A stretch of 64,000 nucleotides of DNA from Tetracentron sinense (GCA_015143295.1 CM026574.1:9860938-9924937), one strand, 5' to 3'. Numbered from the stretch's first letter, positions 1-11,958 are shown. The notes: generated by a model not told the origin, from the sequence alone. Made by a program: numbers and translations.

Positions 1-14
1 TATCCTGATCGGGA

Positions 15-827
15 ATGAGGGTTAAAATTTTGGTACTCACAAGAAGGAGATTTCCTACTGTTCTTATTGCTATAAAAAAAATCCACTTAGAATCAGCTTG
101 CCGAATGGTTTTTAAAAACATTCACAGTGAAGATCCTCCAGAGCATACCAACAAGGGTAAAGAACCAGTCAATGGAGGTATGAAAACCTGGGTGAGAAAG
201 GCTAAACAGAAAGTTCATGAGACTGATCACAACGCACATAAAATATCAGTTGAGTCATCTTTGATCAAAGACACGGACAAGGATACATCCCTTGATTCAG
301 AAGAAAAAGATCTCGATGGTGATAAAGAGGGAGAAAAAGACTAGCAAAAATTCAACAAAGAATATACTCAGATTTGGGATTCAGAGATTGCCAAAGTGAG
401 TACTCAGAAATTTCAGAAATTGTCTATTCTGGATCGTGTTGCAGAGATACAAGTTGATGAACCTTACGAAGATCTCCAAGTTCGGGCTTTTGAAATAGAC
501 AAAGATAGTTCTCAATATACTCAGGAGTTCCTTATCCAGGATCGTGTTACTGAGAAGCAAGGTGAAGATTCTTCTCAATCCTTTGAAGACATTGTTAAGG
601 ACACTTTGGTTCCTTTTAAATCGAATCTGGAAATTCTTGAGAAGAGAAAAGTAAATTCTATATCTTCCTCAACAAAGCACTCGAGAGACATCAACTGGCT
701 ATCTTCTTCTTCATCTAAATTCCATCATGATATAGAAATTACCTCTTTTGATTATTTAGATAATTTTATAGTAGAAGGAAAAGATGTCTTTCTCGGCTTC
801 CGAAGATCAAAAAATTTTCAGAAATAG
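15..827 (+). pseudogene. LINE ORF1-like remnant (two blocks)
   Basis: Two open stretches in this part of the LINE, 15-344 and 396-827, encode 109 and 143 residues rich in Lys, Glu, Asp and Ser. I see no zinc knuckle or RRM. Their place just upstream of the endonuclease domain, and the absence of any intron or host-gene signal, suggest the C-terminal part of ORF1 or the linker to ORF2. The 51-bp gap between blocks contains a stop, so it is not intact. Function is inferred from position only. Confidence 0.45.
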
Positions 828-941
828 AAGTAGAAAATGAATTGACCCAAAAATAGAAGAAAGGTATTCCCCCATTGGATAGAATTACTCGGTCTAGAGC
901 GCTAGCTCCAATCTTGTTGGAAGAAAATCCCCTAGTTTCCA

Positions 942-1613
942 ATGATTAGTATCTTACCTTGGAATATCAGAGGAATTGGAAACTTAGCTTCTAAAGCCAG
1001 ATTAAGGAAATTAATGGATATATATAATGTATCTATGATTGCCATTATGGAACCTATGCAGTCGCCTAATAATATGGTCTCTCTTAGCAAAAGGCTAAAT
1101 ATGTCGGGCTACCTCACTCATCCGAAGATATGGATTTTATGGAAAGATTGGCTGAATGTTTCTTTATTTGCTTCTCTTGATCAAGTTTTAATCGTTGATG
1201 TGAAAATTCATGACTTCAACATGATCAGATGCAGCTTTATATATGCCAAATGCCTTGGCAATGACAGACTAATTCTGTGGAATGATATATCTCTTCTTTT
1301 ATCCAACTTCAATGGTCCTCTCCTTCTTGCTGGTGATTTCAATGTTATTTCTAACTCTGAGGAAAAACTGGGAGGAAGAGTTCCAAATATTCGGTTTATG
1401 GAAGAATTTGATGCCTTTATCAGTGACATGGATGTCGAATTCTCAGGAAACAAATTCACTTGGTGCAATAATCAAGCGGATCTCAACAAAATTTATGCCA
1501 GGCGGGATCGGGTTTTGTACAATTTCGAATGGAGCAATAAATTCCCAGCGCCTCAGGTCTCTCATTTATCCAGACTCAACTCTGATCATGCTCCTCTTCT
1601 TAAAAAAAAATAA
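942..1613 (+). pseudogene. LINE ORF2 endonuclease domain
   Basis: A 223-residue reading frame begins MISILPWNIRGIGN, the standard start of the plant LINE ORF2 endonuclease/exonuclease/phosphatase fold. Other family motifs are visible: AGDFNVI near residue 132 (metal and phosphate binding) and a C-terminal SDHAPLL with the catalytic Asp-His. The role in the family is to nick target DNA for target-primed reverse transcription. The frame ends in a poly-Lys stretch and a stop (a run of nine A at about 1602-1610), after which ORF2 continues in other frames. It is therefore a remnant. Confidence 0.85.
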
Positions 1614-1974
1614 TTCCGACCGGCCACACGTGTCCTCCCGGCTTAAATTTCAAAAGATGTGAACAAGTCATTTTGACTTTAAATGGTTAGTTTATGAATC
1701 TTGTTCTTTACCTATTCTAGCTTATCCTATTCTTGGTTTTTTCTTAAAACTTAAGAGACTTAAAATTGCTCTTAAGAATTGGAACAGGGATACTTTTGGT
1801 AGTATTTTTGTTCGGATCAAAGCTCTAGAGGAGAAAATTTGTGATACTGAAATTATCCTTCAAGAGAATTGGGATTCTAGAATTGATAATCAACTGACTT
1901 CTCTGAATGATGAATTACAGCAGGTCATGATTCAAGAGGAGATCTTCTGGAAACAAAAATCCAGGACTAAATAG

Positions 1975-3475
1975 CTTAAAGAAGGAGACAAGAACACAAA
2001 GTTTTTTCATGCTATTGCCAACCAAAGAAGGAAAAAGAATAGTATTTATAAAATTAAATATTTTTTGGGAGAATTGATTGAGAATCCTATTGACATTGGC
2101 AATGAAGCTTCGAATCATTTTCAGGATCTTCTTACATCTTCTAGAAATGTTATTGATTTTGACATTCTTAATCATATTCCCCAAATGGTTACTGAGGACG
2201 AAGTGCTTTCTTCTGTGCCCTCTATGGAGGAGATTAAACACGTGGTTTTCAGCATTTGAGAAGACAGTGCTCCTAGTCCAGATGGTTTTGATGGTCACTT
2301 TTATCAAACTTGTTGGGATATTATTCAGACTAATCTGGTTTTGGCAGTAAATTATTTCTTTCTCAATCAGTTTATTCCTAAGTCTGTTAATGCCACAACC
2401 ATTGCTTTGATAGCCAAGTGTGATGATCCCTCATCTTTTTCTGACTATAGGCCTATCAGTTTATGTAACTTCTTTTATAAGATTTTTTCCAAGATTTTAG
2501 CAGGTAGATTGGCTACCATTCTTCCTAAAATCGTTTCAGAGGAACAATCGAGATTTATTAAAGGTAGGAATATCACTGATAATATCACTATTGCTCAAGA
2601 AATGGTTAATGAAGTTGATAGGAATGTCTTTGGAGGGAATCTTATCATTAAGCTTGATAGCATGAAATTGAACTTTATTGTCGAGGTTCTGAAGAAGTTT
2701 GGATTTTGTGCCAAGTTTATCAGTCTTATTCATGGTTGTTTTTAGAATCAAAGTTTTTCAATTATCATCAATGGGGCTTTACATGGTTTTTTCTCCAGTT
2801 CTAGAGGTCTTCATCAGGGTGATCCTCTTTCGCCAGCTCTCTTTATCCTGGCTGAAGAAGTGCTTAGCAGAGGTCTCAAAGACATAGCTGATCGTCAGGC
2901 TTCTTCTTACTATATGGGGAGAAATGGATTTGCAGTCTCATCTTTTTTTGCGGATGATACTCTCATTTTCTCCAATGGTAGCACTAGAAGTATTAAAAAT
3001 ATTTTTGAGTTTCTTGCAAAATATGAAGAATATTCTGGACAAAAAATTAACAAAGTCAAAAGCTTTCTTTACTGCTTAGACATGCTCTCTCCAGCTAGAA
3101 AAAGAGCTATTTGCATCAAAACTGGGTTTCAATTCAAGTGGCTCCCTTTTACATACATAGTAGTTCCTTTGATTAAAGGTCGTCAGAAATTATCTTACTT
3201 TATTCCACTCATTGAGAAGATTCAAAAGCGTGTTTCTAGGTGGTCTGGAAAACTTCTTTCTGCTGACAGTTGCTTAATCCTTATTAAGCATGTGCTCTCT
3301 TCTATTCCGGTACACATTATTTCAGATTAGTATTCCTTATGGAATAGCTACTAAAATTGATAAAATCATGGCTAATTTTTTCTGGAATAATTCTATCTTG
3401 AATAGACATCACCATTGGGTTAAGTGGAAGCAATGCTCTTTGACGCATATGGAGGGTTGGTCTGGGTATTAGAAA
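1975..3475 (+). pseudogene. LINE ORF2 reverse transcriptase domain, frameshifted
   Basis: Segments 2065-2259, 2341-2745, 2699-2887, 2860-3330 and 3290-3472 together carry the RT landmarks: FSDYRPISLCN, EEQSRFIKGRNITDN, SRGLHQGDPLSPALF and the catalytic FADDTLIF. The usual DMxKAYDRxxW block is missing: KLDSMK runs directly into LNFIVEVLKKFGF, so a short internal deletion removed the first catalytic-Asp region. Several frameshifts and in-frame stops (for example near 1972 and 2742) break the frame. The RT domain cannot be functional. Confidence 0.9.
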
Positions 3476-3499
3476 GATTTCAGATTTTTCCAAGGCTTT

Positions 3500-5016
3500 T
3501 AGGATAAAACGAGCTTGGAGAATTTACTCATCTGATTGTCTTTGGGCGAGGTTTTTCAAAGCCAAATTCTGCATAGATCATGTTTGGAATGCTTTGCCCA
3601 GTAGGGGCTCTTCTAAGCTTTGGACAAATATTTTTGGAGTTTTTCATTTGATGTTATCCAACACTTCAGTTCTTATAGGTAATGGGAGAAAAGCAAATTT
3701 CTGGTTTGATTGTTGGTGCACAGAGGATCCTCTCATCACTCTGGCGATTGGAAATCCTCAAAGCAATCCTACTATTGCTTCTCTCTTCAATGAAGATGGA
3801 GATTGGAATCTTTCTCAGATAAGCCACTTACTTATGTCTCTTGTCATTGATAATATTAAAACTGGTAACTACTCTATTGCGGATGAGGAAGACAAATATG
3901 TTTGGAATTCCACCTATACTGGAGATTTCTCTGTTCAGTCTGCTTGGGATATAATGAGGGATAAAAGGAATGAGTTAGAGTGGACGAAATCTGTCTGGAA
4001 TTCAATTGTCGCTACTAAAATTCGTGTCTTTTGCTGGAAAATTATGCATCATGTCATTCCAACTGACTTGACAATTCAAAAGATTGGTAATCCAATGGTT
4101 AGTAAATGTTGTTGTTGCAATTCTCCTTGTGTTGGGAGTACTAAACATCGTTTGAATAATAGTGAGCTTGCTCCTTTAGTTTGGAAATATTTCTCCTCCT
4201 GGTGTTTCATTTATTACAACAATCTTGATTCTATCCAATGTACCTTAACAAGGTTTAGTGCAGCTTCTTCTAGAAAAAATGATTTTTTTCATCCTCATTC
4301 TAGCCTTGATTGTTTGGGAAATTTGGATAGAGAGATGCAAGAGGAAATATGATTCTATATCGCGTAATGCTAGATCTCTCATTGCCTTCATCACTAAAAA
4401 AGTTTGTGCTATCCATTCCTTTTACAAGAATAATCATTTTGATTTATCTCCCTTATTCCCTACTAGAGCTCCTTCTCTCAGTAAATTCAGGGTGGTTCTT
4501 GTTAAATGGATGTATCCCCCTCGATCCAAATTTAAGTTGAATGTTGATGGTGCGTCCAAAGGTAATCCTGGTAATGCAGGAGGAGGGGGTATCATTAGAG
4601 ATCACAATGGTAATTTTGTTGCTTGCTTTTTCTCTCACTATGGTAGTTGCTCTAACCATATTTCGGAAACTCAAGCCCTTTTAGATGGGTTATATCTTTG
4701 TAAGAGTCTTCATATGTTCAATGTGATTATTGAATCGGATTCTAAGAGTCTGATTGAAGAGTGGAATGGTAAAGCTTCAGGATCTTGGAAAACTTGGTAT
4801 TGGAATAAATAGATTAAGACTCTTATGACGGGTAGTTTTTCTCTCCATCACATCTATCGGGAAGCTAATTCAGTGGTTGATGACTTGGCTAATCTTGGGT
4901 GTGAAAGAATGGCTTTTGGTATTTTTCATATGCATGATAATATTCCTATGAAAATTAAAGCTCTGATTCAGCTGGATAAAATAGGTTTAGTGAGTCTTAG
5001 AAATGTTAGAATCTAA
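3500..5016 (+). pseudogene. LINE ORF2 C terminus: zf-RVT segment and RNase H
   Basis: Frame 3594-4352 has the zf-RVT-like stretch (WNSIVATKIRVFCWKIMHH followed by a Cys-rich CCCCNSPC). Frame 4258-4812 and its continuation 4825-5016 carry an RNase H domain with all expected acidic blocks: VDGASKGNPG, SETQALLDG, IESDSKSL and, after a stop at 4810-4812, YREANSVVDDLA. The RNase H belongs to the type found at the end of many plant LINEs. A frameshift near 4300 and the stop at 4810 break it. Confidence 0.88.
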
Positions 5017-5033
5017 TTTTCTCTGTTTTTTTG

Positions 5034-5248
5034 AGTCTGTAGGGGTAAGGTTTTATGTCCCTATGTCCCCCCCCCTTTCTATTTTTTTTTTGTTTGGATT
5101 TTTGTAGGGGTAAGGTTTATGTTCCCCCTCCCCATTAGTCTTTGTAGGGGTAAGGTTTTATGTCCCCCCCCCTCAATTTTTCTTAATTAATAAACCGTTA
5201 GAGATCTGTCAAACCCCCCACTGTTCCTGAGTGGTTTAAAAAAAAAAA
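5034..5248 (+). repeat. LINE 3' untranslated region with three tandem motifs and poly(A)
   Basis: The motif GTAGGGGTAAGGTTTTATGT followed by a run of C occurs three times (starting near 5039, 5106 and 5143) between the RNase H stop and the poly(A) at 5238-5248. It marks the 3' end of this LINE family and may be the part recognised by its reverse transcriptase (inference). Confidence 0.7.
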
Positions 5249-6296
5249 GATTCAAAGTCTAGAAGTTTGAGCAAACACGTGATGAAAATTGCTCAACGCC
5301 CTAGTACTAGAAATGGTATGGACACTTCTTATGCTTATCATAAAGAATATAACTGGATGAACCAAAAGGCTAGGACTCTGTAAAGGAAGAAGAAGAATAA
5401 GAGCTCTAAGAAGAGGAAAGTCACTCATATAACCTCACGTGTGATAGATAAAGACCAAAGGGTCAATCAAAAGTTGAAATCCATATATGTGAGAAAGGAT
5501 TACCTAAAATGCTTAGTAATTTATGTTGCCTTGAAAGCCCAAAATATCGACATGTAGTACTTCGATAGTGGTTGTTCTTGGCATATGACTGGTAACAAGT
5601 CCCTATTCACTCAACTTGATGAATGCTCAGATGAGGCTACCTTTGTGAAAGGGAAATGTATCATCCAAGCTCTAGGCATTCCAAAACTCAAGAATGTCTT
5701 GTTTGTTGAAGGGCTGAAAGCTAATCTGATTAGCACAAGCCAATTGTTTGATGATAATCATGTTTTGCACTTTACTCAAAATTAATGTTCTGTTGTTGAT
5801 TGTAAAGGTAAAAGTATTTTGGAAGGAGTAAGAACCTTTGATAATTGTATGGCTTAATCCTAAGTGAGAGTACCTCAAAAGTCTGCAATATGGCTAAAGT
5901 TGAAGAAGTTAATATGTGACACAGGAAGCTAGGTCATATGAATTTCAAAGACCTAAGCAAACTCTCGAGACATGAGCTGGTAAGAGGTATGCCCAAACTA
6001 GGGAAGTCTTCTCTTGTTGTGTGTGAACTATGTCAAATTGGAAAACAAATTAAAAGCCTACACAAGAAGACTTCAAATATCGCTACTATCATCCACTAGA
6101 GTTAATTCATATGGATCTTATGGGTCCTACTCAAACTGTAAGCGATACATCCTACTAATGATTGATGACTTCTCTAGGATGACATGGGTTGCATTCATAA
6201 GGGAGAAGTCCGATGCTTTTAAAAAATTTAAGAGCATATGTAAGAGAGTTCAAAATGAAAAAGGTTGCCAAATCACTCAAATTCGAAGTGATCACC
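5249..6296 (+). pseudogene. Ty1/Copia gag-pol fragment: protease, GAG-pre-integrase, integrase N-terminal part
   Basis: The segment begins inside gag (basic KKRK stretch). It passes through a Copia protease signature (YFDSGCSWHMTGNKSLF, near 5552-5606), the end of protease (LISTSQL), a GAG-pre-integrase block (HRKLGHMNFKDLSKL, near 5921-5970) and the start of the integrase core (HMDLMGPTQ, then YILLMIDDFSRMTWVAF and QIRSDH). It stops exactly at the palindrome 6289-6296. Several stops and at least two frameshifts are present. No LTR for this fragment lies inside the window. Confidence 0.85.
6289..6296. other. Tail-to-tail Copia junction at palindrome GTGATCAC
   Basis: To the left, + strand integrase coding sequence reads to IRSDH. 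To the right, - strand Copia sequence ends ...DHPNEQSLGD. The two share the palindrome GTGATCAC at the point where they meet. Neither side continues past it in its own frame, so this is a recombination breakpoint rather than a normal element end. Confidence 0.6.
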
Positions 6297-6533
6297 AAGA
6301 CTTTGTTCATTGGGGTGATCTTTTACTAACTTCCTAGCTTTAAGAAGTTGATATTCATTTTCAATTTCAAGTATTTCATCATTATTAATTTCAATTGGTT
6401 CATCCTTATTTGAATCTTCTATATCTTCATAATTCTTTTCTTTCATATTGATTTCAATGGTTGAGATATCTTTTGAAATTTTCGCTACTTTGTTTTCTAT
6501 CTCACCTTCATTTAAAAACGAAAAGCATATCAA
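6297..6533 (-). pseudogene. Copia pol linker before the reverse transcriptase
   Basis: The frame is acidic (many Glu, Asp, Asn, Ile) and ends KDHPNEQSLGD. This resembles the block that precedes the reverse transcriptase in Copia polyproteins (commonly followed by a TRS motif). The RT itself is absent because the sequence meets the + strand Copia fragment at 6296. Confidence 0.65.
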
Positions 6534-6658
6534 GTTTCGAGAAATAATTTCATTGTGTAAATATTATCATTCCCATATACAATAAACAAGGTATTAGCAT
6601 TATTAGCATCCTTAATTAAACATAAGTTTGATTTGAAAGAGACATTTAATTCATTATC

Positions 6659-6871
6659 TCATAATTGGCTAATTCTTATTAAATTATACTTTAACTCTTC
6701 AACTAAAAGAACATCTTTAATAAAAGTAAAATTACATTTACTTACATTACCTATGCCGATGATCTTCCCCTTTGAGTTGTCTCTGAAGGTCACATGTCCT
6801 CCGTGTGTAGGAGAGATAGATACAAATAGCTTCTTCTTCCTCATCATGTGTCTCGAGCAATCGCTATCCAA
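6659..6871 (-). pseudogene. Copia protease domain
   Basis: The frame starts DSDCSRHM, a mutated form of the Copia protease signature DSGCSRHM: the Gly after the catalytic Asp is replaced by Asp. It continues through KGKIIGIGNV, DVLLVEELKYNLI and the terminal ISQL. The neighbouring integrase segment is deleted: pre-RT linker follows within about 130 bases. Confidence 0.75.
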
Positions 6872-7047
6872 GAACCAAATGATCTTGAAGGAACTTTATT
6901 TCATTCATGCCTACAACACAAATTCAAGTAACCCCCTTTGGTACCCAAATCCTTTTGGGTCCTTCATAGTTAATCTTGGGAGGGGTTGTTCCCTTGGGAA
7001 CCCAAATTTTTCTAACTCTCTTATTTCCAACATATGTATAAGAGGTA

Positions 7048-7710
7048 CTAGTAGAGTTGTTTTAAAGAGCTAGAAGATGTGGTAAAGAAGTTTTGATAAT
7101 TCTTTTGTTCAATTGAATGATTATACCCAATCCCGGCTCTATCAAACACACATTTTTGTTGTCCTAGCAATGTGTCTACGTTCTTTTGATCATTTGTGAA
7201 CTTAGTTATGATGCTAGTCAAATCCTCAATTTTGGCTTTGAAATCATTATTTTCTTTTGTTGGAACTTGAGGCCTAGAATTAATGTCTTCTTTTTCCTTT
7301 TTCAAAGCTTCATTTTCTTTTAGTAAAATCTTATTTTCATTTTGTAAAGTCTAATTTTCATTTGAAATTGAAGAATTTACTTTCTTGAGTTTTGAGTTCT
7401 TAGAAGAAATTCTTCTAAATTCACTATATAATTCATCAAGGGTAGTGTTTACCTCATCTTCATGTGCCATGAGGCAATGATTGGCGACTTTCTCATTGCT
7501 TGAGCTTGCATCAGATTCAGTATCGCCAGAGTCATCCCATGTGGCCTTCATTTCCTTCTTTTTTAATTTATTGCTCTTCTTGTCCATTTAGTGTTAGTAA
7601 TATTAGTAAATCTAGTGAACATTTCACCAATGGATTCATCTTTGTCCATTTTAAACATTTCATATATATGGACTAGCATACTAATTTTTTCTTTCTTTAC
7701 TTAATAGTCC
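7048..7710 (-). pseudogene. Copia gag, C-terminal part
   Basis: Just below the nested insertion the - strand encodes MLVHIYEMFKMDKDESIGEM and FTRFTNI, the typical Copia gag core (YELFKMxxxESI). A deletion then leads to a Lys-rich stretch with KATWDDSGDTESD. Frame 7587-7351 has acidic and coiled-coil-like character, and 7305-7048 has the KFTNDQKNVDTLLGQQKCVF block common in the gag-protease linker. The CCHC zinc knuckle expected before KATWDDS is missing. Confidence 0.75.
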
Positions 7711-7840
7711 TGTAAGCACCCAATTTTTACACCATATCTTTAACCATGGTTAGCTTACCCTAGATCCTACCCTGGGCCTAAGCCCAAGCTCAATCAAACC
7801 TTCTACTAAGACTCCCGAGGCAAAGTCCGATGGTCCATAT

Positions 7841-9935
7841 TGTTAGACATATATGCCCACGAAAGTCATTCCGGTATTGTATTAGTCTACTTTAATCAAT
7901 AAAAACATATTTTACAGTCACACATTGTCTTCTATATTGGGTAATACATTAAAAGTATCTCATTGGATGAGACTACTTTATCCCTTAGGTAACATTGTAG
8001 GAAAACCATCCAATTAGTTATTAACTAATTGCTAAGGAGATATGGTTTTCCGGTTCCTTGTAGACCTAATATTGTTCTAAGTTATTCAGGATACGTCTGA
8101 ACAAGTATTCCTACTAACTTACACATTATTAGTTCCATATGATGGAGTGATGAATCTCAGTCACTGAGAGAATGGTCTCTTGACTAAGATGTGGATATAA
8201 TTAAGAAGTACTTATATTGCAACTGGATCGCTTAGTGGATACCCTTAGAAATATACTGTCTTTATATTTAGGGTAATCCATTTGACAGATTGTCCTTAAC
8301 TTGAGAGGTCGACATCTTCTCTAGTATTTGCCTATAATAGCTTTGATATAGCCAATCGTCAATGTTCAACACACCGAACTAAATACGGGCTCATTGGGTT
8401 ATGTACGCTATATTAGAAGAAGGGTGTGTACGCTCAACAAGGATTCCACTAATCTTATAGAGTAATTAATATTGAGTTGATACTTGTCAAAACCGGACTT
8501 GAAAAACCCAGCGCTGGTAATTATCGATGAAATGGTTTTATCGAGGAGCTTACTTTCTATATAAAAGAAATGTAATTATTATTATTATTTCTTTTTAAGA
8601 ATTTCTAAAATGTTTTTGAAAGTCCAAGTTTGACTAAAGTATCAAAGAGAATGGGTTCTCAATATATAAGTCAGGGATTAAGACAGTATTAGATATTGTC
8701 CCGCAAGCTTATAACAATATTGGAAGTGGAGGGACGCTTCTGTAAACAAATCTTGATATAGAAATACCTGTAAGCAATTCTCTATTTTCTAGATGTTAAT
8801 CACATTGTGTTAATGGACATTATTGTGATTGGTGGAAGTCCAGGGATATAGATAAAATTCTATAATCCTAATAGAGTTGTAGGAAAGGTGTTTCCTAGTA
8901 ACAATGCTTTAACCAAAAGGTTGAGTACTTGGTCCCACAACCGGAAATAGGAGATCCCTTTAGATCCCACACACTAGAACCTTCTTAAAGTGTTTAATTT
9001 AATTTTTAATTAAATCAATTAATTTCTCTAAGTAATATGGTATAGTGAAGCTCTAAAAGGTGGAATCACATTGGATGTGATAAACCAAATGGGTAGGACC
9101 TATTGAGGATTTTGATAAAAGATCAAAAGTGACCTAAAAGGGTTTGGAACCCTAAGTGGAGTGTGGAGTGGGGCCCACCTAGGGTGGGATGCCCACTTCA
9201 AGGTGGATACTTATCCTTTAATTAGTTATTAACTAATGACTCCTTATTAGATAAGGTTAGTTAGTTACTAATCAAAGATTCCCTAATTATTAGGGATTCT
9301 ATTAGTTTGTTACTAATTGAGATTCCTTATTGGATAAGGATAAGATTGGTTAGTTACTAATGAATAAGGTTAGTTTCTTTTAATGATTAATCCTAATTAA
9401 TTAGGAGTAATCAAGAAATGAAACAATTGAGGAATCCTTATTAGATAAGGATAAGGAGTCTTGGGTTGCAAGCAAACCCTATTTAAAGAGGTGGACGCCC
9501 ATTATGGATAGGAGAATTCTTCTCCACGTTTTTTGCTCCCTCTCCCTTCCTCAATCTCATGCCCTCCCCTCTCTCTCTCTTTGAGGTGTAGGGTCATCAC
9601 TCCCTCCCACCTTTCTTCTCTCTTGTTTTCTAGTTTGAATATCAAGAAGAAGAAGATCAAGCTTTCTTGATCTTCAAGAAAGGATCTTTAGTTCAAGATC
9701 TAAGAGCTGAAATTTTTGGAAGGGTCATTAGCTTCCATTAGAGAAAGCTTTAAAGAAAAAGAAGAAGGTTCATATGAATTACGAAGGAGACTTGACACTT
9801 GTGAAGTTTTGCCGGTCTATCGTTCTATCATGGATTTGACTTAACAATTTCAAAGTCGCAAAGGTGATTGTTATTTTAACCTTCATTGAATAAAATCAAT
9901 TAGAATCTTAGTCAGATCTTGGGATTCGATGTATG
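7841..9935. mobile_element. Possible non-coding LTR-type insertion (LARD-like), right boundary unsure
   Basis: At 7841 the GC-richer text of the host LTR changes abruptly to TGTTAGACATATATGCCC and a 2-kb AT-rich segment with no long reading frame. It holds many repeated ATTAGTTACTAA-like words (9220-9420) and a CT-rich stretch (9540-9600). The start looks like an LTR terminus. I could not find a matching CA end or a target-site duplication, so the right limit near 9935 is approximate. Confidence 0.3.
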
Positions 9936-10004
9936 CCCCCCCAAGAACTGTTTTTTCTAAAATTAAAAAGAGGCATACTTTCACATAAATCTTTAAAAAA
10001 AAAA

Positions 10005-10075
10005 TTGGTGTGTGTGCGTGTATTATGATGTCTACATGGTGTGTGATTGGTGTGTAAGGTGTGTGTGTGTGTTTC
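10005..10075. repeat. Imperfect GT-rich microsatellite
   Basis: A GT-dominated stretch (GTGTGTGCGTGT ... GGTGTGTGATTGGTGTGTAAGGTGTGTGTG, given here in part) lies in non-coding repeat DNA. Confidence 0.75.
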
Positions 10076-10829
10076 CTTTCAAATACATACAGTAACACCT
10101 TATGGTGTTATTGTGTTCAACCAAAATAGGGGCCCAAAGGTCAAGTCCAACACCCAAGGCCAGAGCTTTAGGCCCATGCCCAAGGGCCCAAGTTGTTTTC
10201 TCTCCTGGCATAAGCCCAAAATTCTCATTTTGAGTGTTTTGGCCAGCTCTCCACCAAACCCAAGATCAGCCCATTTCCACTTTGATGATAGAATTTAAAT
10301 TAAAGAGAGGAGGGACCAGCCTGTACGCCTGGAATTTCCAGCATTCTTGAGTGTATTAGGTTGATCCCCAATCAACTCCAACATTCCTACTTACCTCTTC
10401 CCTAAATACCCTTTTGCCCCCACCTCTCCTAAAGTCTATTAATACCAAGTGTTCAAGAAGAAAGAGAGAGGGATTCGGTGGAACCATTGTATCACCACAC
10501 CAAGCTAAAAAAGAAAAAACAGTGTCAAGTCTCCCCTCCTTTTGGAAGCTTCGGCCTAAGGTATTGAGGTGGACCAGAGGGAAAGCTTGGGCTGCCCCTC
10601 CTTTTTGGTCACTCTTCCTAGCCATTGTGTTCCCCCCTCAGCAGCTCCATCTTCTATTTCTTGAAAAAAAGAGCAGCAAAGGGTAAGCTTTCCCTTGTTT
10701 TTTTTTTTTTTGGTTTTGTACAGTCTGCATATTCTTAATCCATCTTCTAGGAGTGTTAATCTTTATTGCTTCTCTTAAAGCCTACTCTCCATTAGAGTGG
10801 TGGGGAGGTCTTCATCCCTTTCAATGGGA

Positions 10830-11958
10830 TGGAAGACAACCCATGGCAGGCTACATGTTGATGTCTTGGCCCCTCTCTTTGGCCTTCCTTTTGTCCAAAA
10901 CAGTGCTGAAAATCAGCACTGTTTTAAGTGTGTAATGGCACCAAAGCAATCATGTTGGGATGGTTAGAATCCTCTAACTAGGGTTAAAATTAACCCTAAT
11001 TACTCCCCCTTTTTCCTCAGACCTCTAACTAAGGTTACACTTAACCCTAGTTAACCCTAATAGGATCCTTTGTCATTTTTTTAATCCAAAACAGTGCTGG
11101 AAATCAGCACTGTTTTGGACATTTAAATACCAAAACCAGCTTTGTTTGGGTAGTTTACATGGCCAAAACTAAGGTTAAACTTAACCATAGTTAAACCATC
11201 TTGTCCCTCAGACCTCTAACCAGGGTTACTCTTAACCCTAGTTAACCCCAGTAGGATCCTTTGTCATTTTTTAATCCAAAACAGTGCTGGAAATCAGCAC
11301 TGTTTTGGACATTTAAATTCCAATTTGAGCTTTGTCTGGGTAGTTTGCATGGCTGAAACTAGGGTTAAACATAACACTATTTAAACCCTCTTGTCCTTCA
11401 GACCTCTAATTAGGGTTACACTTAGCCCTAGTTAACCCCAATAGGATCCCTTTTCATTCTTTTTATCCGAAAACAATGCTGGAAATCAGCACTGTTTTGG
11501 GACATTTAAAAATACCAAATCGAGCTTTGTTTGGGCAGTTTGCATGGCCAAACTAGGGTCAATCTTAACCCTAGTCATTCCCTCTTACCTCATGAACCTT
11601 AAACCAGGGTTACCCTTAACCGTGGTTAACTTTTATAGGCTATGTTCCCCTCTCTTTCTTGTTCAAAAGAGTGCTAAAACAGCACTATTTTGTGATGTTT
11701 GGCATGGCCAAACAAGGGTTAAACCTAACCCTAGTTAGACTCTCTTGTCCTATAACCCCCAAACCAGGGTTAGACTTAACCCTTATAGATCATCCCCTTC
11801 ATTGTTTGTTCAAAACAGTGTCGAAATCACCACTTTTTTGGGATGGTTGCCATTGCCAACTTCTATCACTTGGGTCCTCTCTCCATTGGAAACTCCCATA
11901 TAGTATCAAACTTAACCGAGATTTAACTAACCCTAGTTAACTAACTCTACTATGAGTC
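10830..11958. repeat. Tandem array of about 190-bp units, each with a hairpin
   Basis: Units marked by GACCTCTAAC begin near 11020, 11211 and 11401 (spacing 191 and 190). Less similar units follow near 11592 and 11751, and an earlier partial unit lies from about 10830. Most contain AAAACAGTGCTG then a 5-base loop then CAGCACTGTTTT (for example 10897-10925, 11089-11117, 11280-11308), a 12-bp perfect stem. Each also has AACCCTAGTTAACCC-like words. Related text resumes after the solo LTR (13316-13560). Confidence 0.8.

Larger units (their letters stand above)
1..5248 (+). mobile_element. Decayed non-LTR retrotransposon (plant L1-type LINE), 5' end outside window
   Basis: In order on the + strand there is an ORF1-like segment, an apurinic endonuclease domain, a reverse transcriptase with FADDT, a zf-RVT segment, a terminal RNase H domain, a short 3' untranslated region with repeats, and a poly(A) run at 5238-5248. 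This order, with an RNase H at the C terminus, is that of plant L1-type LINEs. The coding region is broken by stops and frameshifts, so the copy is dead. The 5' end and left target-site duplication lie outside the window. The 3' end abuts Copia coding sequence, so the LINE probably inserted into a Copia gag-pol. Confidence 0.92.

Noticed and set aside
10414-10686. 90-codon frames on both strands as genes
   Set aside because: They overlap each other on opposite strands in non-coding LTR sequence and show no domain.
10970-11800. AACCCTAA-like words suggesting an internal telomere tract
   Set aside because: They occur once per 190-bp unit within AACCCTAGTTAACCC and never as consecutive 7-base repeats.
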